Notes: generated by a model from the sequence alone, not told the origin. DNA of 64,000 bases from Nitrospira sp. (GCA_020846195.1 JADLEJ010000023.1:1-64000); one strand, 5' to 3'. Positions 26,046-35,594 are shown, counted from the stretch's first letter. Program-made: numbers and translations.

Positions 26046-28465
26046 GCTTCCACCGCTCCCACTGGGCCACGGCGCCCGAGCACTTCCCGGCGCCCGTCAC
26101 GCCCCGCCGCGCCAACAATGCCATCCGCTTCCATCTGCTCGATCATCCGGGCGGCGCGGGGATAGCCGACGCGCAACCGCCGCTGAATCAGCGACGCGGA
26201 CGCCTGCCCGGACGTCAGCACCAAATCTTTCGCCTGCTCATACACTTCGTCTTTCGCTTCTTCTTCCGCCGCGTCTTCCTGTTTCAACGCCTGCAACTCG
26301 GGATCGTACTTGGGCAGCGCCTGTTTCTTGACGAAATCCACCACCCGGCGCACATCGTCATCGGACACAAACGAGCCATGCAGCCGGGCCAGCTTTCCCG
26401 TGCCGGAAGCCAGATACAGCATGTCGCCGCGACCCAGCAACGCTTCGGCGCCGTTCGCGTCGAGGATTGTTCGCGAGTCCGTCTTCGACGACACCTGGAA
26501 CGCGATCCGGGCTGGAAAGTTCGCCTTGATCAAGCCCGTGAGCACATCCACAGACGGCCGCTGCGTCGCCAGGACCAAGTGGATGCCCGAAGCCCTGGCC
26601 ATCTGCGCCAGGCGGGCGATCTTGTCTTCGACATCCTTCGGCGCCACCATCATTAAATCGGCCAGCTCGTCGATCATCACAACAATATAGGGCAGCGGCT
26701 CGGGCGGCGTCGGGCGCTCCCTGGGACCGGGATCGACCTCGGGATCCGTCGATTCGCCGGCAGAAAGACGCTGCTCCTCTGTCAAGAACTGCATCGGCAA
26801 TTCCGGTTGATTCGCCGCCGCCGTCTCTTCCGCAAACGCCTCGTGCAACCCCGCCACCTTGCGATTATACGCATCGATATTCCGCACACCGGCTTCCGAC
26901 AGCAACTTGTACCGCCGTTCCATCTCGGCCACGACCCACCCCAGCCCGCGCGCCGCCGACTTCGCATCGGTAATGACCGGCCGCAGCAAGTGCGGAATGC
27001 CGTCATACGACGAAAATTCCAGCATCTTCGGATCGATCAATAAGAGCTTGACCTCGCTCGGCCGCGCGGAAAAGAGAATGCTCAGCAACATTGTATTGAG
27101 CCCGACGCTTTTCCCGGCTCCAGTCGCGCCGGCCACCAGCAGATGCGGCATCGTCTTGAGATCCGCCGTCGCCGGGGCGCCGAAAATGTCCTTGCCCAGC
27201 GCCAGCGTGAGTTTCGAGCGCGCCTTGGTGAACGTCTCGCTCATCACGACTTCTTTCATCGACACCGTTTCACGAGCCAGGTTCGGCACTTCGATGCCGA
27301 CGACCGATTTCCCTGGGATCGGCGCGACAATGCGCAAACTGATCGCCTTGAGCCCCAGCGCCAGATCGTCGGCCAGGTTCACAATTCTCGCCACCTTGGT
27401 CCCAGGCGACGGCTCGAACTCATACATCGTCACAACCGGCCCAGGCCGCACCTCGGTCACTTTACCAATGATGCCGAAGCTCGCCAGCGCGCGCATCAAC
27501 ACATCGGACTGCGCCTTCAGCTCATCGTCGGACATGCGGGTGACCGGACCGCTTGGATCGCTCAACAACTCGTCAGGGTCGGGCAGTTGGTAGTCGCTCG
27601 AATCGACCGTCATCGAAACGACTTCGACCTCCGGTTCATTCACTTCAGCAGGGACCGGACGCGCTGCGATTGGAGGCTGGATCACTGGCCATTCCATTAC
27701 CGCAGCCGGTTCAGGCTCTTGAACCTCCGAAACCTCCGCGATCTCTTCCACCTCGGGCAGGGGCCGTTCTTTCACAACCCGGTTCCGCTGCCGCCGATTG
27801 CCCGTTTCCACAGGAGCTTCAATCGCCGGTTCCGGCATCAGCGCTGCCAGCTTTTCCTTCCAGGCCGCCCAGCGATCAGGAAATCCATGAACCAGCTCGG
27901 TCAATGACAACGGGGTGGTGAATAAGAGCGACACTAAAAAACTGGCCAGGATTACAATGTGCGCGCCGGTGCTGGCAAACCAGGACCGGAGCCCATCTGC
28001 CAGGACTTGCCCGAATACTCCGCCCGCCATGCCTCGAAAAACGAACCCGCTGCTCACCGTGGGAACCGCCGTGGCTTCGAGATGCAGAAAGGCGCTCAGA
28101 AACAGAATCGCGCCGAGCGAACTAATGGCCGTGCGCAACCGGATCCCGGCGGGGCTCTGGGAAAAACAGCGCAGCCCGAGTTTGCCGAGCAAGGGGGGAA
28201 ATAAGTACGCCGCTCCGCCGATCAGGAAAAAGAATCCTCCAGCGAGGACCGCGCCAAAGGAGCCGATCAAATTGCGCGGAGGGGCCGCGGCCGGAGCGCC
28301 GGAGGCCACCGTCTCGGCTTCACCCGGCACAAAGGACAAGAGGCTTAAGAGCGTGAGCAAGCTCAGCGCGATCAAGATCACGCCGATGACTTCACGCTGA
28401 ATATGGGAAGGAGGAGCAGGGGCGCGGCGGGCTTCTCCCCGCTTCGCCGACGTCGTAGCACCCAT
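26042..28465 (-). CDS. ftsK: DNA translocase FtsK
   Basis: Chromosome-dimer-resolving DNA pump at the division septum. The N-terminal region has about four membrane helices, then a proline/glutamate-rich linker. The motor domain has Walker A GATGAGKS, Walker B VVMIDELADLMM and LATQRPSVDVLTG. The C-terminal winged-helix gamma domain reads ASLIQRRLRVGYPRAARMIEQMEADGIVG. The start at 28465 (807 residues) is chosen because TTGAAA-17-TAGCAT ends seven nt before it; a longer reading from 28501 has no supporting signal. It is translationally coupled to lolA downstream. Confidence 0.94.
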   Translation of the reverse strand: MGATTSAKRGEARRAPAPPSHIQREVIGVILIALSLLTLLSLLSFVPGEAETVASGAPAAAPPRNLIGSFGAVLAGGFFFLIGGAAYLFPPLLGKLGLRCFSQSPAGIRLRTAISSLGAILFLSAFLHLEATAVPTVSSGFVFRGMAGGVFGQVLADGLRSWFASTGAHIVILASFLVSLLFTTPLSLTELVHGFPDRWAAWKEKLAALMPEPAIEAPVETGNRRQRNRVVKERPLPEVEEIAEVSEVQEPEPAAVMEWPVIQPPIAARPVPAEVNEPEVEVVSMTVDSSDYQLPDPDELLSDPSGPVTRMSDDELKAQSDVLMRALASFGIIGKVTEVRPGPVVTMYEFEPSPGTKVARIVNLADDLALGLKAISLRIVAPIPGKSVVGIEVPNLARETVSMKEVVMSETFTKARSKLTLALGKDIFGAPATADLKTMPHLLVAGATGAGKSVGLNTMLLSILFSARPSEVKLLLIDPKMLEFSSYDGIPHLLRPVITDAKSAARGLGWVVAEMERRYKLLSEAGVRNIDAYNRKVAGLHEAFAEETAAANQPELPMQFLTEEQRLSAGESTDPEVDPGPRERPTPPEPLPYIVVMIDELADLMMVAPKDVEDKIARLAQMARASGIHLVLATQRPSVDVLTGLIKANFPARIAFQVSSKTDSRTILDANGAEALLGRGDMLYLASGTGKLARLHGSFVSDDDVRRVVDFVKKQALPKYDPELQALKQEDAAEEEAKDEVYEQAKDLVLTSGQASASLIQRRLRVGYPRAARMIEQMEADGIVGAAGRDGRREVLGRRGPVGAVEA

Positions 28466-28472
28466 GCCGCGG

Positions 28473-28501
28473 ATGCTAACACAGGGGGCACATCGTTTCA
28501 A
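28473..28501 (-). promoter_or_regulatory. Leaderless-type promoter of ftsK
   Basis: Minus strand TTGAAA (28501-28496), 17-nt spacer, TAGCAT (28478-28473), then seven nt to the ATG at 28465. No Shine-Dalgarno. Confidence 0.55.
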
Positions 28502-28550
28502 ACAATGCCGCGGAGCGCGACCGCTCTCTAGCCAGCTGGATGCCCAGGAT

Positions 28551-29378
28551 TTACGCTGGGGAACGTATGCCGCGTGTGAGCTGAATCAACTGCTCGAGCG
28601 AGAGCGTTTCTGCCCTGACCGATGGAGAGAGAGTCAGCCGCTCAAGCGCTCCGATGATGCGAGACTGATCGTAGCCTTCGTCTTTGAGCGAGTTCACCAA
28701 CGTCTTGCGCCGGTGCGCGAACGCGGCTTTTACCAGCGCGGCAAACTTTGGCTCTTCTTCAGGACTGAGTTCCCGCTGCGATCTAGTCCGCAGTAACACG
28801 ACGGCGGACCCAACTTCCGGCCTGGGCCGGAAACATTGAGCGGAAACACGGAAGGCTTTGGTGATCTCCGCCGCATACTGTGCCATGACGGAGAGGACGC
28901 CGTAGTCGGAGCTGCCGGGCTTGGCGACCAGCCGGTCGGCCACTTCGTTCTGGAGCATCAAAACAAGACGCGGAAACCGGTCGCGTTGATCCAGCAATCG
29001 GAACAACAACGGCGTCGAAATATAGTACGGCAAATTCGCGACAACAATCGTCCCCACCGGCAAACTCTCGACCGGATAGACGAGCGCGTCCTCGAGCACC
29101 AGCGTCAGGTTGGGCCACTCCGCCTGCCGTTCGGCAAGATAGTCGTGGAGCCGTGGATCGATCTCAACGGCCGTCACACGGCCGGCGGTCTTGCATAAGG
29201 CGTCGGTCAGCACACCGCGGCCGGGACCGATTTCGAGAACGTCGTCGTTCGAGGTGATGTCTGCGAGCGCAACGATCTTGCGCACGATGTTGGGATCGAT
29301 GAGAAAATTCTGGCCAAGCCGCTTGATGGCGGCGGGAGGATTGGCGGGAGCGTCCGCAGAAAAATCAGAACGTCCCAC
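28551..29378 (-). CDS. rsmA: 16S rRNA (adenine1518/1519-N6)-dimethyltransferase
   Basis: RsmA/KsgA dimethylates two adenines in helix 45 of 16S rRNA late in 30S assembly. Seen: KRLGQNFLIDPNIVRKI at the N-terminus, SAM motif LEIGPGRGVLT, the VEIDPRL acidic strand, catalytic NLPYYIS, and the C-terminal FRPRPEVGSAVV and FAHRRKTLVNSL. Start is a GTG. It lies 3 nt after the stop of a small hypothetical gene and downstream of pdxA, an arrangement common in many bacteria (pdxA-rsmA). Confidence 0.95.
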   Translation of the reverse strand: MGRSDFSADAPANPPAAIKRLGQNFLIDPNIVRKIVALADITSNDDVLEIGPGRGVLTDALCKTAGRVTAVEIDPRLHDYLAERQAEWPNLTLVLEDALVYPVESLPVGTIVVANLPYYISTPLLFRLLDQRDRFPRLVLMLQNEVADRLVAKPGSSDYGVLSVMAQYAAEITKAFRVSAQCFRPRPEVGSAVVLLRTRSQRELSPEEEPKFAALVKAAFAHRRKTLVNSLKDEGYDQSRIIGALERLTLSPSVRAETLSLEQLIQLTRGIRSPA

Positions 29379-29381
29379 GCC

Positions 29382-29705
29382 TCATGCACCGGACGCGGCA
29401 GGTGGCGCGGCCGCCAACCGCTTGGCGAGCGCCGCCAGCGGGGTGCGATACCCCTCGATTGTGTCGCTGAACTCTTCGACCAAATCGTTGGTAAAGGACG
29501 GGCCCGGGTGAATCGCGGCGAACTTCTGCCCTTCCGCCGCCCCCACCGTTTCAGTGATACATGCGACCGTACGGATTTTCCACTTGGCCACCCGTTCGTC
29601 GCCCGCCACCGTATTCAAATCCTCGAGCGTTTGCTTGGCCAGCGCATCCAGCTCTTTGATCTGCTGTTGGATTGCGGCAAGGCCCCTGGATGCGTCCTGT
29701 GACAT
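29382..29705 (-). CDS. Small hypothetical protein between pdxA and rsmA
   Basis: A 107-residue, mostly helical cytoplasmic protein starting MSQDASRGLAAIQQQIKEL, with no recognised motif. The first half looks amphipathic; the second ends in an Ala/Pro-rich tail. It is 16 nt after pdxA and 3 nt before rsmA, so it is certainly inside the operon. A longer reading frame to 29837 exists but overlaps pdxA deeply and is not favoured. Function unknown. Confidence 0.7.
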   Translation of the reverse strand: MSQDASRGLAAIQQQIKELDALAKQTLEDLNTVAGDERVAKWKIRTVACITETVGAAEGQKFAAIHPGPSFTNDLVEEFSDTIEGYRTPLAALAKRLAAAPPAASGA

Positions 29706-29721
29706 CGTGATGCAGTCCTTC

Positions 29722-30765
29722 CTATTTCGCCGGTGCCAGGGCGCGGCTTTGCGCAATCCTGGCAGCAAGCGTGATGGCTTCCAGCAGGCTGCCGGGATCG
29801 GCCACGCCTTTCCCGACAATATCGAACGCCGTGCCATGATCGACGGAGGTGCGGATGATGGGAAGCCCCACCGTCAGATTCACGCAGGTTCCGAACGCCA
29901 CGAGCTTCAAGGGAATCAAGCCCTGGTCATGATACATCGCCACAATCCCGTCATACTGCCCCTTCACCGCTTTGCCGAACAGCGTATCAGCCGGCTGCGG
30001 GTCGCTGGCCAACATCCCTTGCGCTTGCGCGGCGCGCACAGCCGGGGCAATCACCCGGGCTTCCTCATGGCCGAATAATCCATGTTCGCCGGCATGGGGA
30101 TTCAGTGCCGCAATGCCGATTCTTGGCTTCTTGATGCCATAGAGCTGCGTGAGCGCCCGATGGGCCAGGCGAATGGCCTTTTCGATTTTTGCCTGCGTCA
30201 GCAGCTTGGACAGATCTTTAATCGCAACATGCGTCGTGACGAACATGATCCGAAGCGGGCCGCCGACGATCATCATGCCGGACTCTTTGGCGCCGGTCAG
30301 ATCGGCCAGCAGCTCAGTATGGCCAGGATAGCGGCAACCCGCCATATTGATCGCTTCTTTATTGATCGGTGCCGTGACAACGCCATCGATGCAGCCGATT
30401 TCCGCCAGATGCACGGCTTTCTTAATGAACTCGACGGACGCCCCACCGGTTTCAGCCGCCGCCACGCCCGGCTTAAACTTCTTCAGCGGCCGCTCCATCG
30501 GATCGAGCACCGCAACAACATTTCCCTTGGCCGGCACCGGATCATGCCCCTGCACTGGCACGACATTCAGCTTGAGGCGTAATTGTTTGATGGTCCGCTC
30601 CATGACCGGCACCGAGCCGATGACCAGCGGCAGACAGAGGCGCTGCACCTCCCGGCCCGCCAAGGCTTTGGCAATCACCTCCGGTCCGATCCCGGCGGGG
30701 TCGCCCATGGTGATGCCCAGCAAGGGCAATGACGGTCGTGCGTTGGCGGAACGTTTAGAAGGCAT
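29722..30765 (-). CDS. pdxA: 4-hydroxythreonine-4-phosphate dehydrogenase
   Basis: PdxA oxidises 4-phosphohydroxy-L-threonine in the DXP-dependent pyridoxal-phosphate pathway. Seen: TMGDPAGIGPEVIAKAL at the N-terminus, metal-binding histidines in YPGHTELL, ALNPHAGEHGLFG and MYHDQGLIPLK, and TSVDHGTAFDI near the C-terminus. Length (347) is typical. Its start overlaps the end of the upstream exchanger gene by 11 nt. Confidence 0.95.
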   Translation of the reverse strand: MPSKRSANARPSLPLLGITMGDPAGIGPEVIAKALAGREVQRLCLPLVIGSVPVMERTIKQLRLKLNVVPVQGHDPVPAKGNVVAVLDPMERPLKKFKPGVAAAETGGASVEFIKKAVHLAEIGCIDGVVTAPINKEAINMAGCRYPGHTELLADLTGAKESGMMIVGGPLRIMFVTTHVAIKDLSKLLTQAKIEKAIRLAHRALTQLYGIKKPRIGIAALNPHAGEHGLFGHEEARVIAPAVRAAQAQGMLASDPQPADTLFGKAVKGQYDGIVAMYHDQGLIPLKLVAFGTCVNLTVGLPIIRTSVDHGTAFDIVGKGVADPGSLLEAITLAARIAQSRALAPAK

Positions 30766-31759
30766 AGAGATACACCGTATACCCCATATACAGGATGGCG
30801 CCGGCGCTCAGCAACAGCGGTTGCCATCGCCCGCCGACAAGAATTTGGAGCAGGCAGAGTCCAGCCGCAACGACAGCCAGCACCATCGTCAGCATCGCCG
30901 ACGGCGCCAACGCCCACTCGGTTCCGATCAATCCAACTGAGACAGGAAAGGTCCCCTGGAACACCATGGCGCCCGTGACATTTCCGATGGCCAGGCGGTC
31001 TTTCTTTCGATAGAGCCAGAGAAAGCTATTCGACATTTCCGGCAATTCCGTCGCCAGCGGCGCAATGAGCAACGCCAGGATCAGCGGAGAAATGGAAAAC
31101 GTGGCAGCCACCGTCTCGGCAGCGGTCACAAACAAATGCGCGCCGACAATCAATCCGCCAAGACCCGCTACCGCCTGCAGCCCGATCATCGTGTACGACG
31201 GCGTCTTGGCCCGCTTGGCAAACAGCAACGGCTCCAGCGAACCCTCACCGCCCTCTTCATCTTCGGCGCTGAATTTGATCTTCATGTAGTAGAGATAGAG
31301 GCTCATGAGCCCGATCGCCGCCGCGACATGGACCGCGTGAGACGGGATAAACACGCAGCCTAGCGCGACCGCATAGCCGGTCAGGAAGAACGTCAAGTCC
31401 GTCCTGACTTCACCGTAGTTCAAATGGAACTGCGCCGGCCGCTTGCCAGCGCGGGCGAATAGGATCAACAGCACAGCCAGAATCGGCAACACCAGTGTGC
31501 TGAGCATGAACGGCGCGCCGAGAATGGCCCCCAAGCCGACTTCCGCTTCCCGCTGGCTGCTCCCAAAAAAGATCGCAATGACTGGAATCGACGTCTCCGG
31601 CAAAGTCGTGCCGATCGCGGCGAAGATACTGCCGACCGCGCCTTCGGAAATGCCCAGCCGTTTCCCCAGCCACTCGATGGCATTGGTAAAGAGCCCGCAA
31701 CCGCCTAACGTCACCGCCACCGACACCAGAAAAAGAAGCACATATAAAAGCAGCGTCAC
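30755..31759 (-). CDS. Sodium/calcium exchanger family membrane protein
   Basis: A cation/Ca2+ antiporter of the CaCA superfamily, 334 residues with about ten hydrophobic helices. The two alpha-repeats are visible: AIGTTLPETSIPVIAIFFGS in the first half and LLIAPLATELPEMSNSFLW in the second, each with the conserved acidic residue. The start is a GTG at 31759 whose GTGA overlaps the larC stop. The upstream reading frame continues only as a shadow of larC. Transport direction and ion cannot be told from sequence. Confidence 0.85.
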   Translation of the reverse strand: MTLLLYVLLFLVSVAVTLGGCGLFTNAIEWLGKRLGISEGAVGSIFAAIGTTLPETSIPVIAIFFGSSQREAEVGLGAILGAPFMLSTLVLPILAVLLILFARAGKRPAQFHLNYGEVRTDLTFFLTGYAVALGCVFIPSHAVHVAAAIGLMSLYLYYMKIKFSAEDEEGGEGSLEPLLFAKRAKTPSYTMIGLQAVAGLGGLIVGAHLFVTAAETVAATFSISPLILALLIAPLATELPEMSNSFLWLYRKKDRLAIGNVTGAMVFQGTFPVSVGLIGTEWALAPSAMLTMVLAVVAAGLCLLQILVGGRWQPLLLSAGAILYMGYTVYLYAF

Positions 31760-32985
31760 GAACGGATTCCCTTCCTGGCTGTCACGCCCCGCTTGCCTTT
31801 CCGCGGCGCTAATCGGAAATACGCCACCCGCGCCGCATCCATCACATCTTTCAACGGCCGGCCAGTTTGAATCGCAATCTTCTGGCAATCCACATACTCC
31901 GGCGCCGCTTTTTCCCATCCAGCACCGACCTCGCCGATTTTCATCCGCACCGATCCTCCCGTCACGCTCACCGTCACAAACCGCCGAGGCAGCACCTGCC
32001 GGTCGAGTTCCTGAATCCGAACGCCCAGCGCCGTAGTTTCCTGCAACACCACGTCCAACACCGCATCGGTATGTTCCCGCGGCGTGAGGCAGCTCAGAAT
32101 GACGCCAGGCCGGCCGCGTTTCATAATGACGGGAATCAACGCCACATCGAGCGCGCCGACGGCAAAGAGTTGCGCCATCACATGCTCATAGGCCTGGGGA
32201 TTGAGGTCGTCGAGATTCGTTTCAATCTGCACCACTCGCTCGACCGGCCGTCCGCTCGGCGCGCTCTCGTCGGCCAGAAAAACCCGGAGCGCATTGGGCC
32301 AGCCCTCAGGATCGTTATCGCCGGCGCCATATCCGACCTGCGCGGACTCCAGCACCGGCATCGACCCAAACGACGCTACCAGCGTGCGCAGCAGCGCTAT
32401 TCCCGTCGGTGTCGCCAATTCACAGCGCGGCCCTTCCGAGTAGATGGGAACTGCCTGCGCGAGCGCCGCGACGGCGGGACCGGGAACCGGAAGCAGACCA
32501 TGCGCGGTGGCGATCGTCCCGGCTCCGACATTCACCGGCGAAGCCGTGACCTTCGTGACCCCAAGGAGATGACAGCCCACCACCGCGCCGACAACGTCGA
32601 TAAACGAATCGATCACGCCGACTTCATGAAAATGGACATCCTTCTTCGCCACTCGATGAGCCAGTCCTTCGGCATCCGCGAGATGGTCGAATACGGTCCG
32701 GCTCTGTTCTTTCACGGATGCCGGCAAGGTGCTGGCCGCCAGAATCTTCTGAATACGGGAGAGTGTGAGTGGACGGTCGAACCCCCGCTGGATCACGACA
32801 TCGACTTTGGTCGCATGCAATGCCCCACGGTGCACCTGCCGCTGCTCAAGCCGGTAGCCGGTCAATTTCAAACGCTTCAATTCAGTGCGCAGCCGGGCCA
32901 GCGGAAGTCCGACATCGACCAAGGCGCCGAGCATCATGTCGCCGCTCACGCCCGAGAAACAATCGAAATGCAACTGTCGTCCCAC
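31756..32985 (-). CDS. larC: Nickel-pincer cofactor nickel insertion protein LarC
   Basis: LarC is a CTP-dependent cyclometallase that inserts Ni into the pyridinium bis-thiocarboxylate cofactor (NPN). Seen: LHFDCFSGVSGDMMLGALVDVGL at the N-terminus, HFHEVGVIDSFIDVVG, and ETNLDDLNPQ in the C-terminal domain. The GTG start at 32985 has GGGAG five nt upstream; an ATG at 33006 is the alternative. It heads a minus-strand operon through the exchanger, pdxA and rsmA. larB is 0.8 kb away with one plus-strand gene between; no larE or larA is in the window. Confidence 0.92.
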   Translation of the reverse strand: MGRQLHFDCFSGVSGDMMLGALVDVGLPLARLRTELKRLKLTGYRLEQRQVHRGALHATKVDVVIQRGFDRPLTLSRIQKILAASTLPASVKEQSRTVFDHLADAEGLAHRVAKKDVHFHEVGVIDSFIDVVGAVVGCHLLGVTKVTASPVNVGAGTIATAHGLLPVPGPAVAALAQAVPIYSEGPRCELATPTGIALLRTLVASFGSMPVLESAQVGYGAGDNDPEGWPNALRVFLADESAPSGRPVERVVQIETNLDDLNPQAYEHVMAQLFAVGALDVALIPVIMKRGRPGVILSCLTPREHTDAVLDVVLQETTALGVRIQELDRQVLPRRFVTVSVTGGSVRMKIGEVGAGWEKAAPEYVDCQKIAIQTGRPLKDVMDAARVAYFRLAPRKGKRGVTARKGIRS

Positions 32986-33072
32986 TGCCACTCCCTCTCG
33001 ATACATCGTGGACAAGCCGCAATAAGCCGCTCATCTTACCCAAGGCGTCTCGCAACGGCAATCGCTTCGATT

Positions 33073-33133
33073 GCAGGATGGGATAAATTCACAACGAACG
33101 AAGACGCACCGCTGGCGGACTTTTTCAGCTGCC
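33073..33133. repeat. Dispersed intergenic repeat, degenerate copy
   Basis: Begins GCAGGATGG and ends with CCGCTGGCGGACTTTTTCAGC-type sequence, matching the ends of the family best seen at 62593-62718. Lies upstream of larC and the plus-strand gene at 33204. Confidence 0.5.
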
Positions 33134-33168
33134 TTCGGGTCTTTCAGTGCTCTTTCGTTGCTCTTTCA

Positions 33169-33197
33169 TTGACAGCCCCTAGAGCCTATGTTATCCC
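33169..33197 (+). promoter_or_regulatory. Possible leaderless promoter for the gene at 33204
   Basis: TTGACA (33169-33174), 17-nt spacer, weak -10 TATCCC (33192-33197), then six nt to the ATG at 33204. Confidence 0.4.
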
Positions 33198-33203
33198 CCG
33201 TAC

Positions 33204-33812
33204 ATGATAAACAACTGTTCTGAGTCTGCCGCGTTTCTCTCGCATATATTCAACCGCACAAGAGCAGCGTTGCGAGACCGGCCCGCATCTGGGCGCGCAG
33301 ACCGCTCCACGACCATGGGCCTCACGGGTCTGATGCTGAGCTGCATTGTCGGCCTTGTCATGCTGGCCCCCTCCGACGGATTCGCCAAAACAAAAGCGCC
33401 GCGCGCTCCTCGCCCGGAGCCGGAGCTTAAGATCCTGGACTTGCGCATCGCGCCCACACCCTATGAAGCAGGCAATGGGGCCGTGGAATTTTCCGTGAAC
33501 GTCCAGCTCCCCAAAGAACTGAACGGCGCGACCGTCCTCGAAGTGTCTTCCTTAATCAGTTCCCCATCGAAAACATCCTTGCGCTTCCTGACACACCGCC
33601 AGGCACTGCAACCGCAATCGACCAAGCCAGGGGAAGCGCGAACGACGCTGCCCATCAGCTTGTCCTGGGACGGAAAAGATCATCGGAAACAACTGGCCGG
33701 TCCGGGAACCTATGCGTACGAGGTCCGCGTCAAATTGCTGGCTAACGGGGAGAAAGGCTTGCGCACCATGCTGGTGGCCTGGCCGAAGCGTGGAGAACTG
33801 ACCGTCAAGTAG
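33204..33812 (+). CDS. Exported protein with FlgD-Ig-like C-terminal domain
   Basis: A 202-residue secreted protein. After a basic N-terminal extension comes a hydrophobic helix (GLTGLMLSCIVGLVMLAP) and a likely cleavage after DGFA. The C-terminal part, ISLSWDGKDHRKQLAGPGTYAYEVRVKLLANG, has the W-D-G-x-D...PGTYxY pattern of FlgD Ig-like domains. Start choice is uncertain: 33204 is favoured by a promoter-like signal six nt upstream, but 33315 gives a conventional signal peptide. Its 3' end overlaps larB by eight nt (convergent). Function unknown. Confidence 0.7.
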   Translation: MINNCSESAAFLSHIFNRTRAALRDRPASGRADRSTTMGLTGLMLSCIVGLVMLAPSDGFAKTKAPRAPRPEPELKILDLRIAPTPYEAGNGAVEFSVNVQLPKELNGATVLEVSSLISSPSKTSLRFLTHRQALQPQSTKPGEARTTLPISLSWDGKDHRKQLAGPGTYAYEVRVKLLANGEKGLRTMLVAWPKRGELTVK

Positions 33813-34578
33813 CGTCCGGTCGATGAGCCGCGTTGCCCATCAGATTGATGCGGTGGGCGAGACAGCCCGCCCCAAATCCATTATCAATATTCATCACCCC
33901 GACTCCAGCCGCACAGGAATTCAGCATCGTGAGCAAGGCGGCCAGGCCGCCGAAGCTGGCGCCGTACCCCCGGCTCGTCGGCACCGCCACCACGGGGCAA
34001 TCGACCAATCCTCCGACCACGCTGGGCAGCACGCCATCCATCCCGGCCACCACAATCGCCACGCGCGCTTCGAAGAGCCGGTCTTTCTTGCCTAACAGGC
34101 GATGCAGACCCGCGACGCCGACATCGTACAGCGTTTCCACACGGCTCCCCATCACCTCCGCCGTCACGCGCGCTTCTTCCGCCACCGGCACATCGGCGGT
34201 CCCGGCGGTCAGGATCAAAATATGCCCCGCGCGCCGCGCGGGATTGCGGTCAATCGCCACGATGCGCGCGTCGGCATGATACCGAACCCGGCGATCGAGC
34301 TTCATGATGGCTTTGGCCACGGCCGGCTCGGCGCGAGTGGCCAGGAACGGCCCGCCCTTCTTGATCAGCGCGCGGGCAATAGCGACCGACTGTTTCGCCG
34401 TCTTGCCTTCGCACAACAACACTTCAGGAAATCCTTGGCGAAGCGACCGATGGTGATCCAGCGAGGCAAAGCCAAGGCTTTCGAACGGCAGGCCGCGCAA
34501 CCGCTGAACCGCACGCGCGACAGTCGTCTGGCCAGCGCGCACATCCGTTAACAGCTGTTCGATCTCTTCCGGACTCAT
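33805..34578 (-). CDS. larB: Nickel-pincer cofactor biosynthesis protein LarB
   Basis: LarB carboxylates and hydrolyses nicotinic acid adenine dinucleotide to make the biscarboxylate precursor of the NPN cofactor. The PurE-like domain is visible: ILTAGTADVPVAEEA, AIVVAGMDGVLPSVVGGLVDCPVVAVPTS and GYGASFGGLAALLTMLNSC, ending GVGVMNIDNGFGAG. The N-terminal arm MSPEEIEQLLTDVRAG is typical. Its ATG overlaps the gpsA stop by four nt. larC is close by on the same strand. Confidence 0.94.
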   Translation of the reverse strand: MSPEEIEQLLTDVRAGQTTVARAVQRLRGLPFESLGFASLDHHRSLRQGFPEVLLCEGKTAKQSVAIARALIKKGGPFLATRAEPAVAKAIMKLDRRVRYHADARIVAIDRNPARRAGHILILTAGTADVPVAEEARVTAEVMGSRVETLYDVGVAGLHRLLGKKDRLFEARVAIVVAGMDGVLPSVVGGLVDCPVVAVPTSRGYGASFGGLAALLTMLNSCAAGVGVMNIDNGFGAGCLAHRINLMGNAAHRPDAT

Positions 34579-35594
34579 ATCCGCCCCTTCTCCGGCTTCG
34601 CATCCCGCTCCATCAGATCGCTCACCGCTTTGCCGCAGGATTTCCCTTCGAACAACACCGCGTTGATTTCCTGCGTGATCGGCATATCGACCTGATGCCG
34701 GCGCGCCAAACCCAACGCCGCCCGAGCCGTGCGCACCCCTTCCGCCACCGCCTGCATCCCGCCCAAAATGGCATCGAGGGATTCGCCCTGGCCCAGCCGC
34801 ATTCCCACCGTGTGGTTCCGGCTGAGCGAACCGGTGCAGGTCAACACCAGATCGCCGACGCCGGAGAGCCCGTATAATGTTCGCGGATCCGCCCCCATCG
34901 CCACGCCCAATCGCACGATCTCGGCAAGCCCACGGGTAATCAGCGCCGCGCGCGCGTTGTGCCCCAATTCCAATCCATCGACCACTCCCGCGGCAAGCGC
35001 CATCACGTTCTTGAGCGCGCCGCCGAGCTGCAATCCGATGAGATCGCCGTCGGCATAGACCCGCAACGCCGGTGTCATCAAGGCCGCTTGAAACCGCGCC
35101 ACCAATTGCGCGTCACGCCCGGCCAAACAGACCGCCGTCGGCTTCCCGGCGCTCAGTTCACTGGCAAAACTCGGTCCGGAGAGCGCCATCAGATATGGCT
35201 CCATGGATTCCGGAAGCACCTCGTCCATGATCTGCGTCATCAACTTTGAACTGTCTTCCTCCACTCCTTTGGTGGCGCTGATGAGCGGAATCGGCCGCGG
35301 CAAACAGGGCGCGATCTTTCGAAGCACCAGTCTCGTCACATGAGACGGCACCACAAACAGAATGCCGTCGCGCCGCTCAATCGCCTCCGCCAGCGACGCC
35401 GTCGCCGTCAATGTGCGGGGAAGAGGAACCGCGGGAAGGAACACTCGATTTTCGCGAGCCGTATTGATGGAATCGACCACCTCGCGCTCATGAGCCCAGA
35501 GATGGATCTCCAGCCCCTTCTCCGCCAGATGTTTGGCCAGCGCCGTGCCCCACGCGCCAGCCCCAATGACTCCGAGCGATCTGATCTCCTGCAT
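34575..35594 (-). CDS. gpsA: Glycerol-3-phosphate dehydrogenase [NAD(P)+]
   Basis: Makes sn-glycerol-3-phosphate for phospholipids. Seen: the dinucleotide-binding motif GVIGAGAWGTALAKHLAEKG, SATKGVEEDSSKLM, ALSGPSFASELSAGKPTAV, catalytic Lys in GGALKNVMALAAGVVDG, and LSGVGDLVLTCTGSLSRNHTVG. Length 339 is standard. A weak GAGGA lies ten nt before the ATG. Translationally coupled to larB. Confidence 0.96.
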   Translation of the reverse strand: MQEIRSLGVIGAGAWGTALAKHLAEKGLEIHLWAHEREVVDSINTARENRVFLPAVPLPRTLTATASLAEAIERRDGILFVVPSHVTRLVLRKIAPCLPRPIPLISATKGVEEDSSKLMTQIMDEVLPESMEPYLMALSGPSFASELSAGKPTAVCLAGRDAQLVARFQAALMTPALRVYADGDLIGLQLGGALKNVMALAAGVVDGLELGHNARAALITRGLAEIVRLGVAMGADPRTLYGLSGVGDLVLTCTGSLSRNHTVGMRLGQGESLDAILGGMQAVAEGVRTARAALGLARRHQVDMPITQEINAVLFEGKSCGKAVSDLMERDAKPEKGRI

